This document shows positions 26,295 to 32,950 of a stretch of DNA of 64,000 bases, one piece after another; within the stretch, counting starts at the first letter, position 1, and each line of letters opens with the position of its first letter. Origin of the DNA: DATEDA01 sp963820965 (GTDB lineage: Bacteria > Pseudomonadota > Gammaproteobacteria > Burkholderiales > SG8-39); contig CAWGCC010000064.1 of NCBI GenBank assembly GCA_963820965.1, positions 124,001 to 188,000 on the forward strand. Reading direction: 5' to 3'. The position numbers and the translations under genes were made by a program. Under the pieces are notes generated by a model. That model was not told where the DNA came from and ran no database searches. It saw only the letters and a list, made by a program, of their open reading frames with translations.

Positions 26295-26296
26295 CG

Positions 26297-27250
26297 ATGA
26301 AGGTCGCGGTCCTCAACGACTACCAGCGCGCGGTGCCGACGCTCGCCGCGTTCGTCAGGGCGGCATCGAAGCACTCGGTGGAGGTGTTCGCCGACGCCGA
26401 GCGCGACGAGGCGAAGCTAGCCGCGCGCCTCGCCCATTTCGACGCGATCGTGCTGCTCCGCGAACGGACGCGCGTCACGGCGAGCCTCCTTGCGCAGCTG
26501 CCGCGGCTGAAGCTGCTGGTGCAGACCGGCAGCATCGGCGCGCACGTCGATGTCGCCGCCTGCCGCAGCCGGGGAGTCACGGTCTGCGCGGGCGGCGGGT
26601 CGCCGACCGCGCCCGCCGAGCTGGCCTGGGCGATGATCCTCGCGGCGATGCGGCATCTCGTTCCCGAGGCCGAGCGAATGCGCAAGGGCGAGTGGCAGGG
26701 CTACCTCGGGCGCACGCTCGCCGGTCGGCGGCTGGGGCTGGTCGGCTTCGGCAAGATCGCGCAGCTCGTCGCCCGGTACGCCGGCGCATTCGACATGCAG
26801 GTCAGCGTCTGGGGCCGCGAGAGCACGCTGGCGCGCGCGCGCGACGCCGGACTGACCGGGATCGCATCGATGACCGCGTTGTTCACGGAGAGCGACGTCG
26901 TCTCCCTGCACCTGCGCCTGAACGACGCCACGCGGTCGCTCGTCAGGTTCGAGCATCTCGCGGCGATGCGCCCCGACGCGCTGATCGTGAACACGAGCCG
27001 CGCCGAGCTCATCGAACCGGGCGCGCTCGAGCGGGCGCTCGACGCGGGCCGGCCGGGCTATGCGGCGGTCGACGTATACGAGCAGGAACCGGTGCTCGAG
27101 GCGGGGCATCCGCTCGCCGGGCTGCCCAACGTGCTCGCCCTGCCGCACATCGGGTTCGTCGAGAAGGACACTTACGAGCACTACTTCGGCGACGCGTTCG
27201 ACGCGATCGACGCATTCGCGGCCGGCAAGCCGGTCCGCGTCGTGCCTTGA
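26297..27250 (+). CDS. D-2-hydroxyacid dehydrogenase (NAD-dependent)
   Basis: 317 residues. The catalytic domain starts MKVAVLNDYQ. The NAD-binding motif is LGLVGFGKIAQLVA. The triad is Arg in NTSRAEL, Glu in DVYEQEPV and His in LPHIGF. It reduces 2-keto acids to D-2-hydroxyacids or the reverse. The start follows the CoA-transferase stop by 2 bases, so it is co-transcribed; the substrate is likely a branched or aromatic hydroxyacid linked to the CoA-transferase (inference). Confidence 0.85.
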   Translation: MKVAVLNDYQRAVPTLAAFVRAASKHSVEVFADAERDEAKLAARLAHFDAIVLLRERTRVTASLLAQLPRLKLLVQTGSIGAHVDVAACRSRGVTVCAGGGSPTAPAELAWAMILAAMRHLVPEAERMRKGEWQGYLGRTLAGRRLGLVGFGKIAQLVARYAGAFDMQVSVWGRESTLARARDAGLTGIASMTALFTESDVVSLHLRLNDATRSLVRFEHLAAMRPDALIVNTSRAELIEPGALERALDAGRPGYAAVDVYEQEPVLEAGHPLAGLPNVLALPHIGFVEKDTYEHYFGDAFDAIDAFAAGKPVRVVP

Positions 27251-27263
27251 GAGAGGGCCGGCA

Positions 27264-28046
27264 GTGGCAGAGCTCATCAAGCGTCGCGAGGGTGCGGTCG
27301 GCTGGATCGTCTTCTCCAACCCGGCGCGCTACAACGCGATGACCTTCGACATGTGGCGCGACCTGCCGAAAGCGCTCGCCGCGTTCGACGCCGACCCGGC
27401 GGTTCGCGTCGTCGTGCTTGCAGGCGACGGCGACAAGGCCTTCGTCTCCGGCGCCGACATCTCGCAGTTCGAGGAGGCGCGCTCGACCGAGGATGCCCGC
27501 GCGGAGTACAACCGCGCGGTCGAGGCGGCCTACCTCGCGCCGATCCTGTCGGCAAAGCCGGTGATCGCGAAGATCCGCGGCATCTGCATGGGGGGCGGGC
27601 TCGGGCTCGCCGCTGCGTGCGACGTCCGCTTCGCCGCCGACGACGCGGCGTTCCGGATGCCGGCGGCGCGGCTCGGGCTCGGCTACAGCTTCACCGGGAT
27701 GCGCCGCTTCGTGCAGGTGCTCGGCGCCGCGAACACCGCGGACATCTTCTACTCGGCGCGCAAGTTCGACGCCCGGGATGCGCTGCGGATGGGGTTCGTC
27801 AGCCGGGTGATCCCCGCGGCCGATCTCGATCGCGAGGTCGGAACGTACTGCGCGCTCATGGGCGAGAACGCGCCGCTGTCGCTGATCTCGGCCAAGGCGG
27901 CGATCCGGGAGGTGCTCAAGGATCCGGCGGCGCGCGACCTCGACGGGCTGCAGCGGCAGATCGACGCCTGCTGGGCGAGCGAGGATTACAAGGAAGGACG
28001 TACCGCGTTCATGGAGAAGCGGACGCCCAACTTCAGGGGGCGCTGA
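27264..28046 (+). CDS. Crotonase-fold protein (enoyl-CoA hydratase/isomerase family) lacking both catalytic Glu
   Basis: 260 residues from GTG 27264, preceded by GAGAGGG. The oxyanion-hole motif FVSGADISQF and RGICMGGGLGLAAACD place it in the crotonase superfamily. In true hydratases the two catalytic Glu lie in GGGxELA and PExxLG; here the positions read GGGLGLA and PAARLGLG, so both are absent. A reaction other than water addition (isomerase, thioesterase, decarboxylase) or a different acid/base is likely. It is third in the CoA-transferase unit. Confidence 0.8.
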   Translation: MAELIKRREGAVGWIVFSNPARYNAMTFDMWRDLPKALAAFDADPAVRVVVLAGDGDKAFVSGADISQFEEARSTEDARAEYNRAVEAAYLAPILSAKPVIAKIRGICMGGGLGLAAACDVRFAADDAAFRMPAARLGLGYSFTGMRRFVQVLGAANTADIFYSARKFDARDALRMGFVSRVIPAADLDREVGTYCALMGENAPLSLISAKAAIREVLKDPAARDLDGLQRQIDACWASEDYKEGRTAFMEKRTPNFRGR

Positions 28047-28047
28047 C

Positions 28048-28803
28048 CTAGGCGCCGAGGTTCAGAACGATCCCGGAGAGGTGGCTCGCCCGCTCGGAGG
28101 CGAGATAGACCACCGTGTCGGCGACCTGACCCGGTTCGATCACTCGGCCGAAGGCGCCGTCCCTCAGCACGTCGTCCACCCGCGACTCGTCGCCGTACTT
28201 GCTCTTCGCGACCGTCTTCAGGAGCGTCGTGATCCGGTCGGTGCGCGTCGCCGGCGGATGAACCGCGACGACGCGCACACCGAACTCGTGCGATTTGAGG
28301 CCAAGCGCCTTCGTGAACGCGCCCAGCCCCGCGTTCGCGGTCGCGCCGCAGACGTACTCCCAGCTCGGCTTCTCGGCCGCCATTCCGATCACGTTGACAA
28401 TGACGCCGCGGCCGCGACGCTTCATGTGGCCGATCATCTCGCGCGTCATGTTCACGTAGCCGAACACCTTCAGGTCCCACGCGTGGCGCCAGCGCGCCTC
28501 GTCGATCTGATCGATCGGTCCGCCCGGGATATCGCCGGCGTTGTTCACCAGGATGTCGGCGCCGGCGGCGGCCTCCGCGATGCGGTTGACAGCGCCCGCT
28601 TCGCGGAGATCCGCAGCGTGCAGCGTCACGTCGACGCCGCGCACGGCGCGCACCAGCTCGCGCGCGGCTTCGAGGCGCCCCTGGTCGCGCGAGACGAGGT
28701 GGAGGTTGCAGCCTTCGCGCGCGAACTCGAGCGCGCACGCGAGCCCGATCCCCTTCGAGCCGCCGGTGACGAGCACGGTCTTGCCCTCGAGCTTGAGGTC
28801 CAT
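28048..28803 (-). CDS. Short-chain dehydrogenase/reductase of a subfamily without the YxxxK motif
   Basis: 251 residues. The cofactor motif VTGGSKGIGLA and NNAGDIPGG are intact. The usual catalytic Ser and YxxxK are not: the region reads VNVIGMAAEKPSWEYVCGATANAGLGAFTK, with Gly at the Ser site and no Lys four residues after the Tyr. Related SDRs with YxAGxxGN in this place are known, so this is a subgroup feature rather than decay. The catalytic mechanism and substrate are unclear. It runs opposite to the crotonase gene and follows the hydrolase gene by 8 bases. Confidence 0.8.
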   Translation of the reverse strand: MDLKLEGKTVLVTGGSKGIGLACALEFAREGCNLHLVSRDQGRLEAARELVRAVRGVDVTLHAADLREAGAVNRIAEAAAGADILVNNAGDIPGGPIDQIDEARWRHAWDLKVFGYVNMTREMIGHMKRRGRGVIVNVIGMAAEKPSWEYVCGATANAGLGAFTKALGLKSHEFGVRVVAVHPPATRTDRITTLLKTVAKSKYGDESRVDDVLRDGAFGRVIEPGQVADTVVYLASERASHLSGIVLNLGA

Positions 28804-28811
28804 CGTCCGTC

Positions 28812-29699
28812 CTATCTCCCGAAGCCGAGAATGCTTCCGCCGGGGATCGACCGCGGATCGCGGCGCGGCCAGCGGCCGGTCCCGACCGCGGCGAGGAACT
28901 CGGCGACGGCCCGGTTGAACGCATCGGGCTCCTCGATGTTGATCGTGTGCCCCGAGCACGGGAGGATCGCGAGACCCGCGGTCGGGATCGATCGCTTGAT
29001 GAGCAGGCTCGCTTCGAGGCAGGGCTCGTCCTCGTCGCCGGTCATCACGAGCGTCGGCACGTCGATCTTCTTCATGCCGTCGACCAGCTGGAAGAGCAGG
29101 GGACGCCGCTTCTGCACGCCGCGCAAGGTGAGGGCGGAGCCCTTGGCCGAGTGCTCCTTCAACGCGTCGGCGAACTCGCGCCAGCCGCGCGGGTCCTTGT
29201 GCTGGAACCGCACCCGGGCCGGGCCCGCGGCGTATTTCGCGGCCGTTGCTTCCGCGCCCTGCGTCTCGAACGCCTGCGCGGCCGCCTCGCACTCGGCCCG
29301 GAACTTCTCTTCCTCGCCGGGCTGCGCGCCGTAGCCGCAGCCGGCGACGACGAGCGAACGCGCGCGGTGCGGATGCCCGAGACCGACGTGCAGGGTCGCG
29401 AAGCCGCCCATCGACAGCCCGACCACGTGCGCCCTGTCGACCTCGAGATGGTCGAGGATCGCGACGACATCGTCCCGTGCCCGCGCCTGCGAATAGCTTT
29501 CGACGTCGTCGGGGACGTCCGACGGCGGATAGCCGCGGGCGTTATAGGCGACGCACCGGTAGCGGCGCGAGAAGAACCGCATCTGCGGCTCCCAGCTGCG
29601 ATGGTCACCGGCGAACTCGTGCACGAACAGGACGGTATCGCCGCTGCCGACCTCCTCGTAGTAGAGCTTCACGCCGTCGTCGGCGGTCGCGTGGGGCAT
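28812..29699 (-). CDS. Alpha/beta hydrolase (lactonase/ester-hydrolase type)
   Basis: 295 residues. Motifs: VLFVHEFAGDHRSWEP, nucleophile elbow GLSMGG, acid Asp in TGDEDEP and His in PCSGHTINIEEP. The layout is like 3-oxoadipate enol-lactonase and meta-cleavage hydrolases. GGAGG precedes ATG 29699. A Pro/Arg-rich tail (RRDPRSIPGG) extends the end. It forms a minus-strand pair with the SDR and lies divergent from the aminoacylase, with 73 bases between starts. Confidence 0.8.
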   Translation of the reverse strand: MPHATADDGVKLYYEEVGSGDTVLFVHEFAGDHRSWEPQMRFFSRRYRCVAYNARGYPPSDVPDDVESYSQARARDDVVAILDHLEVDRAHVVGLSMGGFATLHVGLGHPHRARSLVVAGCGYGAQPGEEEKFRAECEAAAQAFETQGAEATAAKYAAGPARVRFQHKDPRGWREFADALKEHSAKGSALTLRGVQKRRPLLFQLVDGMKKIDVPTLVMTGDEDEPCLEASLLIKRSIPTAGLAILPCSGHTINIEEPDAFNRAVAEFLAAVGTGRWPRRDPRSIPGGSILGFGR

Positions 29700-29772
29700 C
29701 AGGTCCTCCGGGATCGGGAAGCGCGAAGGGTAACCGAAGCACGGGCCGCGAGTTGGCTTAAGATCGCCACCT

Positions 29773-31449
29773 GTGCACGACCTCGTGATCCGCAACGCGC
29801 TGCTCGTCGACGGCCTGGGCAATGCGCCCCGACTCGGCAGCCTCGCCGTTGCCGGCGGGCGCATCGCCGCGCTCGGCGGCGACGTCGGCGCGGGGCGGCA
29901 GATGCTCGACGCGCAGGGTCTCGCGCTCGCGCCGGGCATCATCGACAACCACACCCACTACGACGCGCAGGTCACCTGGGACCCCGACCTTGCCGCATCG
30001 ACCGCGGTGGGGGTGACCACAGCGATCATCGGCAACTGCGGATTCACGATCGCCCCCTGCCGGCCGGCCGATCGCGATCTCACGATGCGCAACCTGACGA
30101 ACGTCGAGGGGATGTCGCTCGAGGCGCTGCGCACCGGGATCCGTTGGGACTTCGAGACCGTGCCGGAATATCTGGCGATGCTGGAGCGGAACGGCTCCGG
30201 GCTCAACCTCGCCGCCTTCGTGGGGCACTCGTCGGTCCGCACCTTTGTCATGCGGGACGACGCGGCGCGCCGCGCGGCCACGGCGACCGAAGTCGAGGCC
30301 ATGCGCGCGCTCGTCGCCGAGGGCATGCGGGCGGGCGCGATCGGCTTCGCCACGTCGACTTCTCCGGCGCACAACGGCGATGGCGGCATGCCGATGCCGT
30401 CGCGGCTCGCCGACGACGCGGAGCTCTTCGCGCTCACCGGCGCGCTGCGCGCGAGCGCCGGCGTCTTCATGCTGACCAAGGGCGGGGACACCAAGGTCGG
30501 CTTCCTCGAGGAGATCGCGGCGCGGAATGGCCGGCCGGTGATCATCGCCGCGCTGCTTCACAGCAGCGCGAGCCCGGACGTCGTGTTCCAGGACTTGGAC
30601 GAGATCGGCGCGGCGAACACGCGCGGGCGTCGGCTCGTCGGCGCGATCTCGTGCTGCCCGCTCACGATGGATTTCACGCTGGCGGCACCGTATCCCTTCG
30701 AGGGCCTCGCGTCGTGGAAGCCGGCACTCGGGCAGAAGGGCGAGGCGTTCAAGCGCGTCATCGCCGACCGGGGATTCCGCGACGCGATCCGCGCCGAGCT
30801 CGCGCAGCCCGCGGTCTTCCGGCTCTTCAGCGGCGAATGGGAGAAGGTCTTCGTCGTCGAGAGCGCGCTCGCGGCGCACCGCCCGCTCGAAAACACCTCG
30901 CTCGCCGATATCGGGCGCGCGCAGGGGAAGGATCCGCTCGACGCGCTGCTCGACCTCGCGCTCGCCGACGATCTGGCGACGGTGTTCGCTGCGCTGCTGC
31001 TCAACTCCGACGAGGAAGCGGTCGGGCGCCTGATCCGGCATCCGCACAGCCTGGTGTCGCTCTCGGACGCCGGCGCGCATCTCACCTTTTTCAACGACGC
31101 GGGCTTCGGCCTGCATCTGCTCGGCCACTGGGTGCGCGAGCGCGGGGCGCTCACGCTGGAGGAGGGTGTGCGCAAGCTGACGAGCGAGCCCGCGCGCGTG
31201 TTCGGCATCCGCGACCGCGGCCGCCTGCAGACGGGCTGCGCTGCGGACCTGATGCTGTTCGACCCGGCGACGGTCGGGCGGGGTCCGAAGCGACGGGTCT
31301 TCGATCTGCCGGCAGGCGCCCCGCGGCTCGTCACGCCGGCCGTCGGCGTCCACGGCGTCTGGGTGAACGGCGAACGGGTCGTCGACGATCGGGGCTCGAT
31401 CCCAGACCCGCCGCGCGCCGGTCGCCTGCTCCGCGACTTCGTTGCCTAA
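29773..31449 (+). CDS. N-acyl-D-amino-acid deacylase family amidohydrolase
   Basis: 558 residues, starting at GTG 29773. The composite beta-sandwich/TIM-barrel enzyme shows LALAPGIIDNHTHYDAQ (HxH ligands), GNCGFTIAP, a long central barrel with KGGDTKVGF and LLHSSASPD, and SLSDAGAHLTFFND, with the barrel Asp. D-aminoacylases release fatty or acetyl groups from N-acyl-D-amino acids; many relatives have other amide or carbamate substrates. It is a single gene followed by the palindromic element. Confidence 0.85.
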   Translation: MHDLVIRNALLVDGLGNAPRLGSLAVAGGRIAALGGDVGAGRQMLDAQGLALAPGIIDNHTHYDAQVTWDPDLAASTAVGVTTAIIGNCGFTIAPCRPADRDLTMRNLTNVEGMSLEALRTGIRWDFETVPEYLAMLERNGSGLNLAAFVGHSSVRTFVMRDDAARRAATATEVEAMRALVAEGMRAGAIGFATSTSPAHNGDGGMPMPSRLADDAELFALTGALRASAGVFMLTKGGDTKVGFLEEIAARNGRPVIIAALLHSSASPDVVFQDLDEIGAANTRGRRLVGAISCCPLTMDFTLAAPYPFEGLASWKPALGQKGEAFKRVIADRGFRDAIRAELAQPAVFRLFSGEWEKVFVVESALAAHRPLENTSLADIGRAQGKDPLDALLDLALADDLATVFAALLLNSDEEAVGRLIRHPHSLVSLSDAGAHLTFFNDAGFGLHLLGHWVRERGALTLEEGVRKLTSEPARVFGIRDRGRLQTGCAADLMLFDPATVGRGPKRRVFDLPAGAPRLVTPAVGVHGVWVNGERVVDDRGSIPDPPRAGRLLRDFVA

Positions 31450-31465
31450 CCGTCACTGGGCATCT

Positions 31466-31607
31466 ACAAGGGGCTCCGCCCCTTGTTCGTTGGGGGATAT
31501 ACAAGGGGAATCTCCCCGTGTTCGTACGAGCGGCCGAAAGGCGAAAGCCGGGCTTTCTTTTTTCGCGGCGCGCTCCGCGCGGCGAAAAAAGAAAGGCCGG
31601 CTTTCGC
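31466..31607. repeat. Nested palindromic element: two small hairpins and one 67-base hairpin
   Basis: Hairpin 1 (31466-31486): acaaggggc / gccccttgt, loop tcc, perfect. Hairpin 2 (31501-31521): acaagggga / tccccgtgt, loop atc, one mismatch; each is followed by tcgt, so they look like diverged tandem copies. Hairpin 3 (31541-31607): 32-base arms with two mismatches around a ctc loop, including a run cttttttcgc / gcgaaaaaag. Hairpin 3 could end transcription in both directions. The whole resembles a REP/BIME-type dispersed element; copies elsewhere cannot be checked from this window. Confidence 0.75.
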
Positions 31608-31758
31608 CGGCCCAACGCTTGCCGCAGGGGATACAACCGTGTTGCGAAGCGAACATTGCCATCGGCACGCGCGTCGGAGTTGGCCGTGTGACAATCGTTT
31701 GCGTTCGCCCCCGGCAATTGCACCGGAACGTGAACCGGTTGGCATTCGCGCTGGCTCG

Positions 31759-32727
31759 ATGGACCGCACGGAACGTTTCTACAAGATCCACCAGCTCCTC
31801 GCCGCACGCGGGACGGTGAAGCTGCGCGAGCTGATCGACGCGCTCGGCGTGTCGCGCGCGACGTTCAAGCGCGACCTCGAATACATGCGGGATCGCCTCA
31901 ACGCGCCGATCGAGTGGGATCGCGCCGCGGGCGGCTACCGGTTCACCGGGGGCGACGCGGACCGCTACCAGCTCCCGGGCCTCTGGTTCAACCCGTCCGA
32001 GGTCCGCGCGCTGTTGACGATGCAGCACCTGCTCGCCAACCTGCAGCCGGGACTGCTCGAACCGCACACCAAGCCGCTGCTCGCGCGACTCCGGAGCCTG
32101 CTCGGCTCCGGGGAGCACAGCGCCGAGGAGGTCGAACGGCGCATCCGGATCATCCACCTCGGTGCGCGCAAGGTCGGGCTCCCGCATTTCGAGCTGGTCG
32201 CCAGCGCCGTGCTTGGCCGGCAGCGGCTGCATATCGCTTACGTGAGCCGGGGCACGAACGAGCGCACCGAGCGCGAGATCAGCCCGCAGCGGCTCGTGCA
32301 CTACCGCGAGAACTGGTACTGCGACGCCTGGTGCCATCTGCGCGAGGACCTGCGGAGCTTCGCGGTCGACGCGATCCAGTCGGCGCAGCTCCTCGACCGC
32401 AAGACGAAGGCCGTTGCCGAGCGCGATCTCGATGAAGTGCTCGCCTCCGGCTACGGGATCTTCTCCGGCCGCAAGACGACGTGGGCGAAGCTCAGGTTCA
32501 CCGCCGAGCGCGCGCGGTGGGTTTCGGCCGAGGCCTGGCACCCGCAGCAGGAGAGCCGGTTCGAGCCCGACGGGAGCTATGTCCTCGAGCTGCCGTTCTC
32601 CGACCCGCGCGAGCTGGCGATGGACGTGCTGCGCCACGGACCCCACGCCGAGGTCCTCGAGCCGGCGAGCCTGCGCGACACCGTGCGCGAGCAGCTCGCC
32701 GCTGCGCTCAAGCAATACGACCCATAG
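31759..32727 (+). CDS. Transcriptional regulator, HTH plus WYL domain (YafY type)
   Basis: 322 residues. An N-terminal winged helix (TERFYKIHQLLAARG, LRELIDALGVSRATFKRDL) leads to a WYL domain (residues about 140-220: FELVASAVLGRQRLHIAYV, QRLVHYRENWYCDAWCHL), then the WCX tail (ELPFSDPRELAMDVLRHGPHAEVL). WYL regulators sense ligands, often nucleotides or DNA fragments, and many control DNA repair or defence genes. It lies directly upstream of a small gene and the AddAB-like pair on the same strand, so it may regulate them (inference). Confidence 0.85.
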   Translation: MDRTERFYKIHQLLAARGTVKLRELIDALGVSRATFKRDLEYMRDRLNAPIEWDRAAGGYRFTGGDADRYQLPGLWFNPSEVRALLTMQHLLANLQPGLLEPHTKPLLARLRSLLGSGEHSAEEVERRIRIIHLGARKVGLPHFELVASAVLGRQRLHIAYVSRGTNERTEREISPQRLVHYRENWYCDAWCHLREDLRSFAVDAIQSAQLLDRKTKAVAERDLDEVLASGYGIFSGRKTTWAKLRFTAERARWVSAEAWHPQQESRFEPDGSYVLELPFSDPRELAMDVLRHGPHAEVLEPASLRDTVREQLAAALKQYDP

Positions 32728-32743
32728 GCCAGCGCAGGCTCGT

Positions 32744-32791
32744 CCCCTGAGCCACTGCCCCCCGCATACTGGGCGCATGAACGCTCAGGGG
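32744..32791. repeat. Inverted repeat covering the ribosome-binding site of a small gene
   Basis: Arms cccctgagc (32744-32752) and gctcagggg (32783-32791) are a perfect 9-base match separated by 30 bases. The right arm runs into the GGGGG that would serve as ribosome-binding site for ATG 32800. Pairing would hide that site. Confidence 0.4.
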
Positions 32792-32799
32792 GCAGCCCG

Positions 32800-32934
32800 A
32801 TGAACTGGCACAGCTCGCTCGGCGATCGCGCGGTTGCGATCGCGAGCGCACTCGCATTTCTCTTCGTCATCGCGTTCGGCGCGGAGCCGGCGCTCGAATC
32901 CAACCCGCCGCTCGCCAATCGCGCAGCACGCTGA
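32800..32934 (+). CDS. Putative 44-residue secreted or membrane peptide
   Basis: Starts MNWHSSLGDR and has one hydrophobic stretch (AVAIASALAFLFVIAFGAEPA) that could be a signal peptide or anchor. AGGGGGC lies 7 bases before the ATG. It lies between the WYL regulator and the AddB-like gene. Not recognised; the call rests on ribosome-binding site, size and hydrophobic profile. Confidence 0.4.
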   Translation: MNWHSSLGDRAVAIASALAFLFVIAFGAEPALESNPPLANRAAR

Positions 32935-32950
32935 CCTATCATCCCGCGGG

